From the NCBI GenBank assembly GCA_950106755.1, contig OX467082.1, forward strand, positions 33,728,001 through 33,792,000: a DNA stretch of 64,000 nt, read 5' to 3'. The notes under the pieces are model-generated. The model was not told the origin of the DNA. It made no database searches and saw nothing but the letters and a program-made list of their open reading frames with translations. The position numbers and the translations under genes are program-made. The stretch comes from Climacium dendroides. Its lineage: Eukaryota > Streptophyta > Bryopsida > Hypnales > Climaciaceae. Positions within the stretch are counted from its first letter, which is position 1. Each line of letters opens with the position of its first letter. Positions 1 through 10,976 of this stretch are shown in pieces.

Positions 1-2
1 TT

Positions 3-2681
3 GTTGGAGAAGGTACTTGTCATAGTGTGAATTCAGATCTTGTACTTGGTGTCACTGGACCTCTTGGAGACACTCATGTATTAGTGCACATTTCAAAATC
101 ACATTCTGAAGTGGACATTTCTGAAGAAAATGTCTTCTCATTAGTAGCTTGGCCTATTGAGCTCGTGCACTATCGTGGTGCAAGTTTACGCGATCATGAA
201 CAAAGAGACAAATTCAACCGTTTGCAAGCAAGTCTACTGAATCCACCATCATCCAAATCTACTAGGCCCTATGCAAGTGCCAACCGAAATCCGCCTCGTC
301 AAACTGCTGTCAAAGCAAAAGACCTCCTTACACAAGAATCAATCAACATGGTGTCTAGCAAGGTGTGTTGCAGTAAGAATTGTGTCCAACCGTTCCCGAG
401 GGAGAAAATTCGGGCATTTCAAGAAAGAATGTACAGAAATTCAACATTTAAACACCGTGCCTTCATGAAGACTGATGTGCACAGACAAATTCATGAAGGT
501 GCACATCGAAGGAAGATGGTTACAATTGAAGGCATAAATGTGTGTTTGCGCACATGGATGCTTATTGCGGGGGTTGCTGAGTCTACATTCTATCGCTACT
601 CAAAATACATAAAACTCGATCGAGAAGCAAGGGATCACAGTAATACAGGATTGTTGAAGCCTAGAGAACATACCCTACAAGCAATAGCTTCTTTAAAGTG
701 CATCCTTGACAAGGAAGCCGATCATATGCCGCATCGCACCCGGAGTTTGAAGGCAAGTGAGAAGGTCGTGTCGAAGATTCTTCCAGCCTCATTTCAATGG
801 AAGGACCAATTGAAGAAACTCAATGATTCCAATGCGGCTTTCGGGTTGAAGGAGATCTCCACTTCGAACTTGAGTAAAATAAGGTCTACAAAGTTCTCAG
901 AGTTCGATGTGAAGAAGCCAAGGGATAATTTTGCTCGGTGTGCTACTTGTGACAAGCTAAATGAGCTTGTTAAGGGTGCTATCAGTGGATCTCAAACTGC
1001 TTTGAAATGGGCAAGAAGATTGGATAGGCATCTTACCATTGCTCGTGCCCATAGGGATGTATATTACATCAATCGAGAATTGTCATTCAAGTCTCCGCAT
1101 GAATGTCTTACAATCATACACGACAAAATGGATCACTCGAAAACCGCTTGGCCTGTGTTCTCTCACAAGAGTAAAGAACTCGATGGCCTCATGAAGCTAC
1201 CAGTTTCTGTGACGAGCATGCTTGCACATGGTCATGTAGATGTACGCTACGCGCATTATGGCTTGGATGTCTTCTCCCATGACTCCAACTATACCGTTGG
1301 ATCAATGGCAAAGTTGTTGCGAGATTTTAGAATTAGTTCCAAAGTCTTCTTCTCGAGAGTTGTTCAAAAATTCAAAGTCCACTAATTTGTTTAAGGCTGT
1401 GCTAGAGGGTGCAGACATGTGCAACGTGTCACTACCGCCGTTGCCAAATACTTTAGCTCCAGCCACGCAACTACCACCTATTTTGAACGTGCAGATGGAC
1501 AATGCCACTGGAGACAACAAGAATAGATATGTTTTCTATTTTTGGTCTTTACTTGTTGCAAACAAAATCTTCCGGGAAGTGTACATGAACTTCATGATTG
1601 TGGGTCACACACATGATGATATAGATGCGTTGTTTGGAAGATGGAGCATGGATTTGAAGAAAGACAACTTTTCGACAGTACCAACACTAATGAAGTTGTT
1701 CATGGATGTGGATTCCATCCCCGTTATCCCTCACCTTATTGAAGAAGTGCCCGATTTCAAGGGTTTTATAGTAGGGTCACTTATTGATGGTGATGACATC
1801 TTCGTTGGACACACAAAACCACATCAGTTGAAGTTCTACCTAGACTCAACGGGGTGCCCTGTCATGAAGTACAAACTTCTTTGCACTGATGCAGAGTGGT
1901 TAGGAGAAGACGGAAGAGGCATCAAATTATGGAAAGAAGATGTTGAAGGGCGAAGTTTGTGGCCACGGGGTGAACCGCTGCCTGTTCCGTTGAAGCCTAT
2001 GAAAGGCTTAGATGACATCGTCAAAGGTGTGTCGGGGTTAGTGAAATATTGGGACAATTTATGCAATGCAGACGTCACCGGAGATTACCTAAGACGTTAC
2101 GAGCACATAGTGAGGTACTGGCATGGCGTCAAGGCAGCGTTGATGGAACCATTACCTACCTTTGGTGTTTTGAGAGATGGTTTTTGGCCAACTTCACGAG
2201 TAGTAGCAAATCGAGCGGATGAATTGAACGAGGAAGGTGAAGAGCGTGAAGAGTTTGTGGATGATGACTCGTACGTTGGGCCGTTGAGTGGTCGTCCAAA
2301 TCCATCCTTTCGGGTAGCTCGAGATTTGTTTGAAGGCTATTTGTTACGGTTCGCCCCGCAGATGGTGACACTCATCCGGTGTGGACTGCAAGGGCATTGT
2401 CTGATCCGAACTGCAACCCAGAAAATCCGAATTGTGTCCTTATTCAATACTTCCGTCCAACATCAAGAAATCAAGATGTTATAGATTTCTACACCGGATG
2501 GGACAGCAAAAGAGGTCTACGTTGGAAGGTCGATGAAATTGAACTTCCTGTTTGGCAACACACTGATGCTCTTATGACAGCGTGGAAGTCGAGGATCAAG
2601 AGAGACACTCAGGAGTGCATGATTAAGATCCCTGCTATACAAATTGAAGTCATCAACGAGAGCTTGACTTCCTATAATTGA
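3..2681 (+). pseudogene. DUF7869-type transposon-derived protein, 5' end outside window, two frameshifts
   Basis: This is a long reading frame open from the left window edge; no start codon is visible, so the gene begins outside. It resembles the large plant proteins annotated as DUF7869, which behave as mobile-element proteins of unknown mechanism. The N-terminal half (3 to about 1345) has a cysteine/basic region (SKVCCSKNCVQPF near 350-390). The second half (about 1350-2360, next frame) has the family's strongest block, LNVQMDNATGDNKNRYVF followed by VGHTHDDIDALFGRW (about 1480-1660). The C-terminal part (about 2370-2681, back in the first frame) has NCVLIQYFRPTSR and ends at a TGA after LTSYN. 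The frame changes near 1345-1360 and near 2357-2375, so it cannot make one protein as it stands. No introns are needed to join the parts. The family call is confident; a role is not. Confidence 0.75.
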
Positions 2682-3450
2682 GAAGCCATATGTACATAAA
2701 GGTATATGTGGTATGCTTTATTTTGTATTTCCCATCCACATATTGTGTGTAATGGATGAAATTTATTCAATTATAATAAATTGCTTCTAAGTACATTTGA
2801 GTTTTATTTTTTTTCTATGTTTTAATTTATTTTTGATGAAGCACTTATGTTATAATATCTATGACGAATATTATTGATAATTTGAAGCAACTGGAAAAAA
2901 TGGGTAGTGGTTATAATCACTATGTGTTTGATAATTGTGTTAAGTAATTGTCACAATTCGGATAGGGGGCTGATTGATTGTTACAACTTTCCTAGCTGCA
3001 TGCATAGGTCATTAGGCAGCACCAAGTCATGCATGTCCTTCAACCGCTTATTCATATTCAATGGGAATTGAACTCGGACCGTTTGAATGACATGAACCAT
3101 CCTTTACAACCAACTTCAAAGTTCATGACTTGGTGTTCAAAAAGTAAAGATTTTTTGTATATTAATGTTAGCATTGGTGCTTGAAATTTGAACTAATGTT
3201 CAAATTAGAGACTTTGTATGTTACTACACTCTCATTTTAATGGAAATTACATTAAAAAATTAGTATGTCTACTATTTGTCAACCTAAATTATATACAAAA
3301 AATCCATTTGTGTTGGTATCAAAATCGACAATATTATTTAGCGTTATTTTATATTTGGGACTTCCATTTCAATTTACAATAAGCTTTTGGGGGCTTGATA
3401 GTTTAAGGTTTTAGTGAGACAAGTTTTTTGGGAGACCTTTGTAAGACAAA
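2682..3450. other. AT-rich non-coding stretch
   Basis: No convincing reading frame is present. The stretch is AT-rich, with short T- and A-runs, and lies between the DUF7869 remnant and the PIF/Harbinger transposase. I could not find terminal inverted repeats for either neighbour here. Confidence 0.5.
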
Positions 3451-4644
3451 ATGGATCATCCTTTTGTTATTCAAGTTTTGGTCATATGGATAATGCTTTC
3501 TATGGTAATAAATAGTGCCTTGAACTCACAACCAAGAGCAATGAATAAGTCTTTTAGCTACAAATCAAGAGCTCCAAAGGTTCTAGATTTTTGTGGTGGA
3601 ACTTCACTAGGGGTTCATTTCCTTCAATTGTTGTTTTTGCTCACCTCTCAGAAGAAACGCAATGCTCCTCGACTTTGGTGGGTAGAATCTAGGCAATCCA
3701 CACATTGGAACTATGTAGAAAGGGTAGTATGGAGAACAAATGACATAATGCATCACAATAAAATGCAATTTTTTTTATAGGATGACTTCCGCTGCTTTTG
3801 AAAATTTAGTGAGCATTTTGACTCCTTTCTTAAAAAGTCAGGCTGTGAACCAAGTAAGGCCACAAATGGAGCTTAAAAAATTGTAGCTTGTGTACTTCAT
3901 AGATTAACACATGGTCACAGCTTCAACCATTAGAAAATATGTAGACATAGTCTGTGACATATTAATTGATGGAGACAAATTATTTGGCTGATACATTAGC
4001 ATTCTAAGTGGTGATTGCCTTGATAGAATCATCTCAGATTTTGTAGAAATCACAGGGTTACCTAACATATGTGGAGCAATTGATGGGACGCACATACCAT
4101 TAGCTGAGAATCCTAGTAAGACAGTTACTTCAGTTGCAAATGATTTTTACAATAGGAAAAATTCAACTCTATAGTCCTACAAGTTGTTTGTGATTCCAAT
4201 AAGATTTTTTGGAATGTGTGTGCTGGCCAACCTGGAGGAGTGCATGATGGAGGCCAATTCAAAGTGTCGAGTTTGTATAAGGGTTTGAGGAAACGAGAGA
4301 TTTTGCAACAACCAGTGGTTTCTATTGGAGGAGTCAATTGTACTCCTTATTTGATTGGAAATGCTGCATATCCCATTCGCACGTATTTGATGAAGAATTG
4401 GAAGGCGCCCAATGACTTATAAAAAAAAAGATTTGACAACTCTATGAATTCCAGAGGAGTTGTCATTGCGCAAGCATTTGTCACATTAAAGAATAGATGG
4501 AGAATTTTAAAATCTTTGAATTCTAGAGTTGATAGAGCTGCTAGGATTATAATAGCTTATTGTTGGTTACACAACTATTGTGAGATGTTGAACCAGCCAC
4601 GAGACTCATTTGTGAAGAGATCCGCTTGTAGGATTTGGAGCTAA
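3451..4644 (+). pseudogene. PIF/Harbinger transposase remnant (DDE_Tnp_4), catalytically dead
   Basis: From about 3780 the pieces follow a PIF/Harbinger transposase in order: an N-terminal helical region (SAAFENLVSILTPFL, about 3785), the first catalytic block CGAIDGTHIPLAE (about 4071), then FWNVCAGQPGGVHDGGQF and CTPYLIGNAAYP (about 4210-4375), and finally VVIAQAFVTLKNRWRIL and a C-terminal AYCWLHNYCEM. The parts lie in different frames with stops between them. Two of the three catalytic positions look altered: the family's LIGD-SAYP aspartate reads asparagine, and the glutamate of the VxEQAF block reads alanine. The first 330 nt (3451-3780) are open but I do not recognise them. The Myb/SANT reading frame on the opposite strand at 4974-5855 is the usual partner of this superfamily. 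The element termini were not located. Confidence 0.8.
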
Positions 4645-4973
4645 AAGATTACCCGTGCATAGAAATGGGAAAAATGCAAAATGGAAAGAAGAAATCCTTA
4701 GGCAAAAATTATTTCAACAATGGGTTGTTGAAAACCCAAATGATGAATGAATAAAGTCATATTTCATTTCTATTTTTTCTAATTTAAAATTGAAATGCAT
4801 GTATGGAAGGACATAATACAATATAGTTAAAAAAAATCTATTGATTGTAATGGAATTTGGAACAAATCAAACCAAACTCAAATCAAATCAAACCAAATTC
4901 CACACAAGATTGGAAAAAAAATTCCAATGCTTTGTACCCTATTAGTAGGGTACACAAAAGATTCTATAATTAC

Positions 4974-5855
4974 TTAGAAGAACTTGAAGGCTCCTTGCTC
5001 TTTAGTGCCTCTACGAATAATGATGCCATTTGTAGTTGCCCTTATATGACCATTTCTTTGTTTTGTCTCACTTTCTAAAAACCTTTCCCTACTCTCTTTC
5101 TCACTATCAATCATTTTCTCAGTGATCTCTAATTTCATCTTCTCAACTTCTAAAATTCCCTTGGAGAAATTAAAAATTGTAACTGCAATGGAGTCATCTG
5201 TAGTGGACAACTTTCTCTTCCTCTTTCCTATACTTTTATTAATATGTTCTTCAACCCTTGGTTGATTGACAGCCTTTGTGGGAGGTGACTGAGAAGAAGC
5301 AGCAGCAGTGGGGGCAAGAGGAGGAGTTCCATGCATAGTGACCTCTTCCTCGTCACTCACATGTATAGTCTTACTATGTTGCATCCGCATTCCTTGATCT
5401 ACGCCTTTAGGGACACCGTTAATTTTAGTAGTGCCACCAAAAATGTTATCAAAAATTTCATACCATGGAGTCCAAGTCGAAGGAGGCGCTCCCATTTCTT
5501 GTTGCTTCACCTTCTCCTCCTGATACTTTGATCTCATGCTCATCCACTTGTCCCACGCCTACTGCCAAATTTGTTGTGGCTCATTTGAAAATTGGGCATT
5601 CAATTTGCTACAAAATGATTCCCAGTTAGCCTTTTTAAAAGGCTTCCTATTATATCCCGAGTACTTCTCTTCATATATATTCACAAGAAATTTTATAGTG
5701 TCTTCTATCCACTCCTTCCTATGACTCCCAGTACCACGGGAACTTCTCTCCCTAGACCCTTGGGAAGTATCCCCTAAACCCTCATACATCAATAACTCCA
5801 TTAACCTTCTCAGTGTAGGCTCTATAATGCAAGTATTGTAATACCTAAATGTCAC
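4974..5855 (-). pseudogene. Myb/SANT-like (trihelix-type) protein of the PIF/Harbinger element, one nonsense codon
   Basis: Reading leftward from 5855 there is one continuous frame of about 290 codons broken only by a TAG at 5559-5561. The N-terminal third contains a Myb/SANT-like DNA-binding domain (EWIEDTIKFLVNIYEEKYSG and NWESFCSKLNAQF). The rest has a basic KRKRKL patch and a lysine/glutamate-rich, probably coiled-coil C-terminus (EVEKMKLEITEKMI). In active PIF/Harbinger elements the Myb-like protein binds the termini and helps the transposase enter the nucleus; that role is family knowledge. The gene converges on the transposase remnant, and both belong to the same dead element. No Met codon is obvious exactly at the domain start, so the true start is uncertain. 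Confidence 0.75.
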
Positions 5856-5861
5856 TAAGCT

Positions 5862-7205
5862 TGCAATACTAAACTCACATTACCGGAAAACAACCTTGTG
5901 TTGTAAGCCAAGGACAAAAGAGAGAGATGATAACTTGCATGTTGGGGACACTAAGTTTACTGCAGTTAAGTCTCTGTTGAGTTACGAAAGTGGAAAAAAG
6001 TGTCGTTTGGTCATTTGGCCTTATAAGAATCCAGTGTTGCCCGATGAGGGATCCTGATCTCCAACCCCCCCCTTTTTGGCCTTCACCTAGGGTCCCTCAT
6101 GCCCCCGTTGGACCTCATATGCGCGATTTTATTGTCACCTTCCAAGGGTGACCAGGGGCACTGCTTGAAGCTGGTTGTTGGTAGTTGGCCCTAATTTGCG
6201 TGCTCAGGGTTTATGCATAGTCATCCACCCTGTCATTGTAAACACATGAAAGTTCCAATTGGATTAGGGTTTTATCTTTGGGGGTGCACTTAGTTCTACT
6301 ACAACAAACTACTTGCGAACAAGTGGTTTCTAATAAACTATAATTTTAACTTCAAAGTTTGAGCATTGTTTACTAATGACTATAGGATTTTACTCCCAAA
6401 ATTTAAACTCAAATAAACTATGGAATGATTTTTAGAAGAGGTTAAAAATGCACTAAAATGGCATATTTTTTTAACTCAAATATTTTCAAAGAACACAATT
6501 AGATGACCATTGCATCAATATTCAACTCAAGATGAGCTTTCAATAGAGAGTTATTTTGAGGAATTTTTTGTTCATTTTTTAGACAATTTTTTCTTATATA
6601 ATATAGGGGTGTTTAAGTTATTTTTCAGTTTTATAGTGTATCTTTTTACTTCAAGAATTTATAACTAATTATTATTAACAAATAAAAATAAAAATATTTC
6701 AAAACATAAACTTTCTAATTAGAAAAATCTATTCATATTTTTTTATTTCATTTTATTTAAAATTCAAAAAGTATATTGGGGGTCCAAAGTTTTGTTTGCA
6801 CATGGTTTTTAATGGACACTCTAAGTGACCCCCTCGAGGGTTTTATAGCTTTCGAAATTTATGTCCGTGCATCCCTTTTGGATACTGGTACATTGCGATC
6901 AGAGTACACGAAGTGGTGAGAACAAATTGAATTCCATTTTGTGGAGTGGGGTTGTACTTTGGTTTTTATTACTCTTTTTTGGTTCGTTGCTTGCTCCCAC
7001 AACGAGCTCATATACAATGTAGTTTGATTTAGCGAGTACATAATTTGTTTCACTCATTGCAGAGTGTTTTCAACCATGAAGTAGCGACTAGGGGGTTCAT
7101 TGATTTGTGTGGTGGTGCTCTCTAGCTACAAAATTGTGAACAAGTGGCAGCGATGGCAGAGGTCTTGCAGTTTCCGATGGCCCTATTCCAAAGGAGGAAC
7201 GCAAA
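5862..7205. other. Non-coding stretch between transposon remnants
   Basis: No supported gene. There is a C-run at about 6064 and a very AT-rich part at 6300-6800. The ORFs in this interval have no recognisable domain and no codon-like composition. Confidence 0.45.
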
Positions 7206-7733
7206 TTGGGGGTTGTGAGGGCAACTAAGGAAAAATTAGCAATTTGTGAGGCACAATTGGCAGCATGGGCTGTGGCGAGGTACAACGCCATTGCTGATCA
7301 GGTCCATTACTGTTTGGAGGAGGACTTCCTACTAGGTCTTGTAGAGCCATTGGCAAACCACTATTGGTCTACAAAGCCAATCAAAGAAAATTGGCGCTAC
7401 CTTTTTTGGAAACAATGTTTTAGAGCTCTTGGTGTGCAAGAGAGGATTTCCAAAGAACATCCAAATAGATTACCGCCCGAAGTAAATGACTTCATCAGAT
7501 CCAAATGGTAGCCAAGTAAAAAACAAGATGATGGCAACAACAAATTCAATGGCCGTGGTAGAGGAGGGGCTACGAAGGTGAAGCGTCCGCAAAGTGCACA
7601 CAACTATGGCGAGCGACAGAGATCAAGTGCCCCTTACGCAGGTCAAGGTGGGCAACAACAACTACACACTATCGGCGAAGACCCAAGACTAGATTGGGAG
7701 GCTGAACGCCTTGCTTGGCTAGATTCAGCTTAA
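7206..7733 (+). pseudogene. Unrecognised Gly/Arg-rich reading frame with one internal stop
   Basis: An open frame of about 100 codons ends in a TAG at 7509-7511, and the same frame then continues for another 73 codons to a TAA at 7731. The first part is mostly helical in character (KEKLAICEAQLAAWAVARYN, then LLGLVEPLANHYW). The second part is rich in Gly, Arg, Gln and Asn (NGRGRGGATKVKR, AGQGGQQQ), like an RNA-binding tail or a Gag C-terminus. A further frame at 7803-7994 repeats the GGRGRG flavour and has FDLNQ/IDLNA motifs. I do not recognise the family. A decayed retroelement Gag or transposon accessory protein is a guess. Confidence 0.35.
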
Positions 7734-7802
7734 TGCCCCCTGCAATCGGGGACGAGGCCGTGGGAACAGTCATGGGGCGAGAGTAGGGGGAATCAGAGAC
7801 GG

Positions 7803-7994
7803 GTGGGCAATGGAGGGCGTGGTAGGGGTATAAATCCCCATGTCCTCAATTTTGACTTGAATCAAATGGCGCTAACAATTGACTTGAATGCAACACCAAA
7901 TTTGGATGAAGATAGTGAAGACAAGCCACCAGGCCCGAAGGAACTTGCAGACCAAGGTACAACAATTCCACATCAAGGGCAAGGGCGAAGGTGA
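7803..7994 (+). other. Short GGRGRG/DLN-containing reading frame, possibly continuing the upstream frame
   Basis: The frame is 63 codons long: a GGRGRG box, then FDLNQMALTIDLNATPNLDEDSED. It lies 70 nt after the Gly/Arg-rich frame at 7206-7733 and may be the shifted continuation of the same protein. The initiator here may be internal. The function is unknown. Confidence 0.25.
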
Positions 7995-9827
7995 CGCCCA
8001 TGTACTAAGAAAACGGGGCTCAACAGAATGGGCGTTGGAGTCGACTCCCCAATAGAGTGTAGAAAGGGGACATGGGCGAGGTCGCTGTAGAAGGAGAGTA
8101 TATGGTCATGGCAATTCCATAGTCGGAGTGGATTGGAAGGAAGTTTAAGGTCTGATGAGCTTGTCGCTCCGATGCCACGATGGTCCTCGCCAATCATTCA
8201 ACCGGTTTTGAGATCCCCACATTGCTTGAAGCGTCTTCAACTATAAGTGTTAAGACGTTCAACAAATTCCAGTCCTACATCGCAACAACAAGGTGCACCG
8301 AGCATAGTGCAAGATTTCTCACCAAATTCAACCCTTGGACACCATCATCGACGAAGGAGCATGGAACATGATGTTCTTTCAGAGTTGTACATGCACTATA
8401 TCTGATTTGGAGATTTTTAGTGGGACTAGCTAAAGGAGTGCATGCATCAAGCTCTTTCACTACATGGTAAAGTAAAACCATCTTTGTAAATAGCATCAAC
8501 TCAAGCATTGTGATAAGGTTAATTTTGAAAATTTGGCTAGGGAGTGTTGTATGATACTAATGGTAGTTACAAGGATCTTTCATCTTTCTAGGCCTCCATG
8601 TGCCTACAAACTGCTCTCAAAGCTAGCCTTATGAGGACCTCAAAATTCTTCTTATGTCATAATTCAAAAAATTGATAACATTTATCAAAATGTTGGCTTT
8701 TTTTTCAATTTAAAGCAAATTCCAAGAAGCTCAGGAAAGACCATGAACATTGAGGGGATAAAGGACAATGCAAGCCCCATAGACATTTTAAAAGTCAAAA
8801 CCTAAATTTTAAATGTTTTAAAGTTGAACTAAGAAAATGTAGCTCCAATAACCTACTTTCTACTCCATTTGAATTTTTTTTTGTAGGATTTTTTAAGTTG
8901 TAAATTTTTTTGCCACTTTGAAAATAGCATCTTGAGAGCTCAAAATTCACCACTTTTGAACTTTTTCATCGGATTTCTCTAACTCGGTATGAGCTCTAGG
9001 AGTACTCCACTATTACATCATAATGAACATTTGTCCCTATTATCTCTATTTTTCCTAAAAATTTCACTCTACTATTTTATGCATTTGTATAATTCAATTA
9101 TGACTTTTGTAAAAAAAATTCTTTAAAAGATCATATAAAACTCAGTTTGATGTTTTTTAATTATGAAAAAAGGAGATTAAACATAATTTAGACAAATTTT
9201 ACTACTTGTGAAAAGTATGGATCTTTTTTGAAATGTATCGGTTTTGGTGTAAGGTAGGAGGCTCAAACTCCACTCGGGCATTTTGAACCGCCTTGGCCCT
9301 ATAAATGGCATTGGAATGGATTGGAGGTGGTTCTTAAATTGACCTCCATAGTCATTGTGAAAATTGAGAAAAATATTATTCATTATTGCAAGAGCCAATC
9401 ATTCTCCTTGCTTTTCTCATTTCTCTTTAGAAGTTGCAGCGAACACTTCATGAAAGACCTAGGATCATAAATAGGGACCTACGACACTTCTTGTTTGAAA
9501 ATTCATAACTAATTCAAAAATGATCCAAAAAATATGAAACAACTTGGGTTAGATGCCAATTCCTCTTGTCTTTCAAGGAAAATTTACTGAAAAATATTCT
9601 GAGAAGTTTCACATGACCAAAATTCAGTTCCAGTGCTTAAATGGTCGACTTATGGACCGACTAGCTTACAAATCTACTGAAGTTTGCCCAAGCCCGGACA
9701 TGGAAATTATTGTCAACTTGTACGTGGTTCAAATCGGTCAAGAGAGGACCTCTACCTTATCCATTGGCCCGAAAAGAAAACAAAAACTATTAGCCGAAGG
9801 TTCCGTTCAGGACTACGTCATATAATA

Positions 9828-10088
9828 GGGCCTTTGCCTCCAGCCAGGGAGGATTGGCCCCGTTATTGCCCCATTCAAGGGTAAATGTAAAAATTGCCAC
9901 CTATTTTGTGCTGCGTCAATTTTGAATTTCTTCACATATATGCCCTAATTTAGGACCTCTGATTGCAAATATGAATTCAAAATTTCCAAATTTTGTGATG
10001 GGCGGCAAATAAAAAATTTCAGTGTTTTCTCCAGGGTTAAAACACGGGGCAATAAGGGGTCAATCCTTCCTAACCCTTTGCCCTCGCC
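9828..10088. repeat. Imperfect inverted repeat (foldback), arms of about 55 bp
   Basis: The left arm (about 9828-9881) and right arm (about 10032-10088) are imperfect reverse complements: both contain GGGGCAATAA and CAATCCTNCCT blocks in opposite orientation, and a CCTTTGCC block at the outer ends. About 150 nt separate the arms. This looks like a small foldback or MITE-type element. No target duplication was recognised. Confidence 0.45.
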
Positions 10089-10976
10089 CCACATAACCCT
10101 AATTTAAATAGGACACCCTTGCCTCTCACAGATTAGGGTCCCCCATTTGTCAAAACAGAAGAACAAGAGAAAAAGAAAAGGCGTTTTAGAAGCCCACCAA
10201 TTGTCATGCGTGTATTCAAGTGTGAAATGTGTTCTTTGTGGTCCTTTTCTAGGCTGGGACTCATAAAATAAAATCATGACACATTTCTTGAAGTAGTGAG
10301 CAAGAAAGGTAGGAAGTAGTGTGTCATAAAATAACTCTTTGAATGATTGGGATTCTATAGTGCCTTTGCACAATGATATGGAAATTCTACTTTTGCCATT
10401 TGAAAGAATTTTGCGTACTATAAAATATCATTTGGTATTTTTCTTTTTGCGTGATGAATACTCAATTCCTTCACAATTCCAATCAAGCGTACCAAATTTG
10501 GGTTTCAAAAGAGCAAAAATTTGCAATCCCCATATTTCCTATCTCCCTACATGGGATAAGTTTTGACCACCTCATGCTTACTCCAAAATTGCTTAATTGA
10601 TTGGCTACTAGTGCCTCCACTTGATGTGGAGTCTTTCTTTTAAGAAGGTTTTCAGTTTCTTGGCTCCTTCAATTTAGGGTTTTCCAAGTACAACAGGAAG
10701 GGGTGTGCATGATTGAACAGACCACTTTTCATGTCATTGTGTTTTTTCTAGCAAGACCCTTGCATTGCAAACCACATTGTAGATAATTCGCTATACCATT
10801 GTAACTATAAATTTGAACATACATTCTCAACTTGAATGCAAAGGCAACTACGTCATTATTTAGAAGGTTTCCAATCTTGTTGGGCTTCCAATATGTGACG
10901 TGAAACTGGTTGGATATTTGTATATCCGTTTCGTGACTTCATTCCTGTGTTGTATGTAGGATTTTCTGAAGCCTAG

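Noticed and set aside
4857..4920. Repeated AATCAAACCAAA as a PIF/Harbinger terminus
   Set aside because: It lies between the transposase and the Myb gene rather than at an outer edge, and no inverted partner was found.
9553..9825. 90-codon plus-strand frame
   Set aside because: No domain, no support from a second frame, and it runs into the foldback at 9828.
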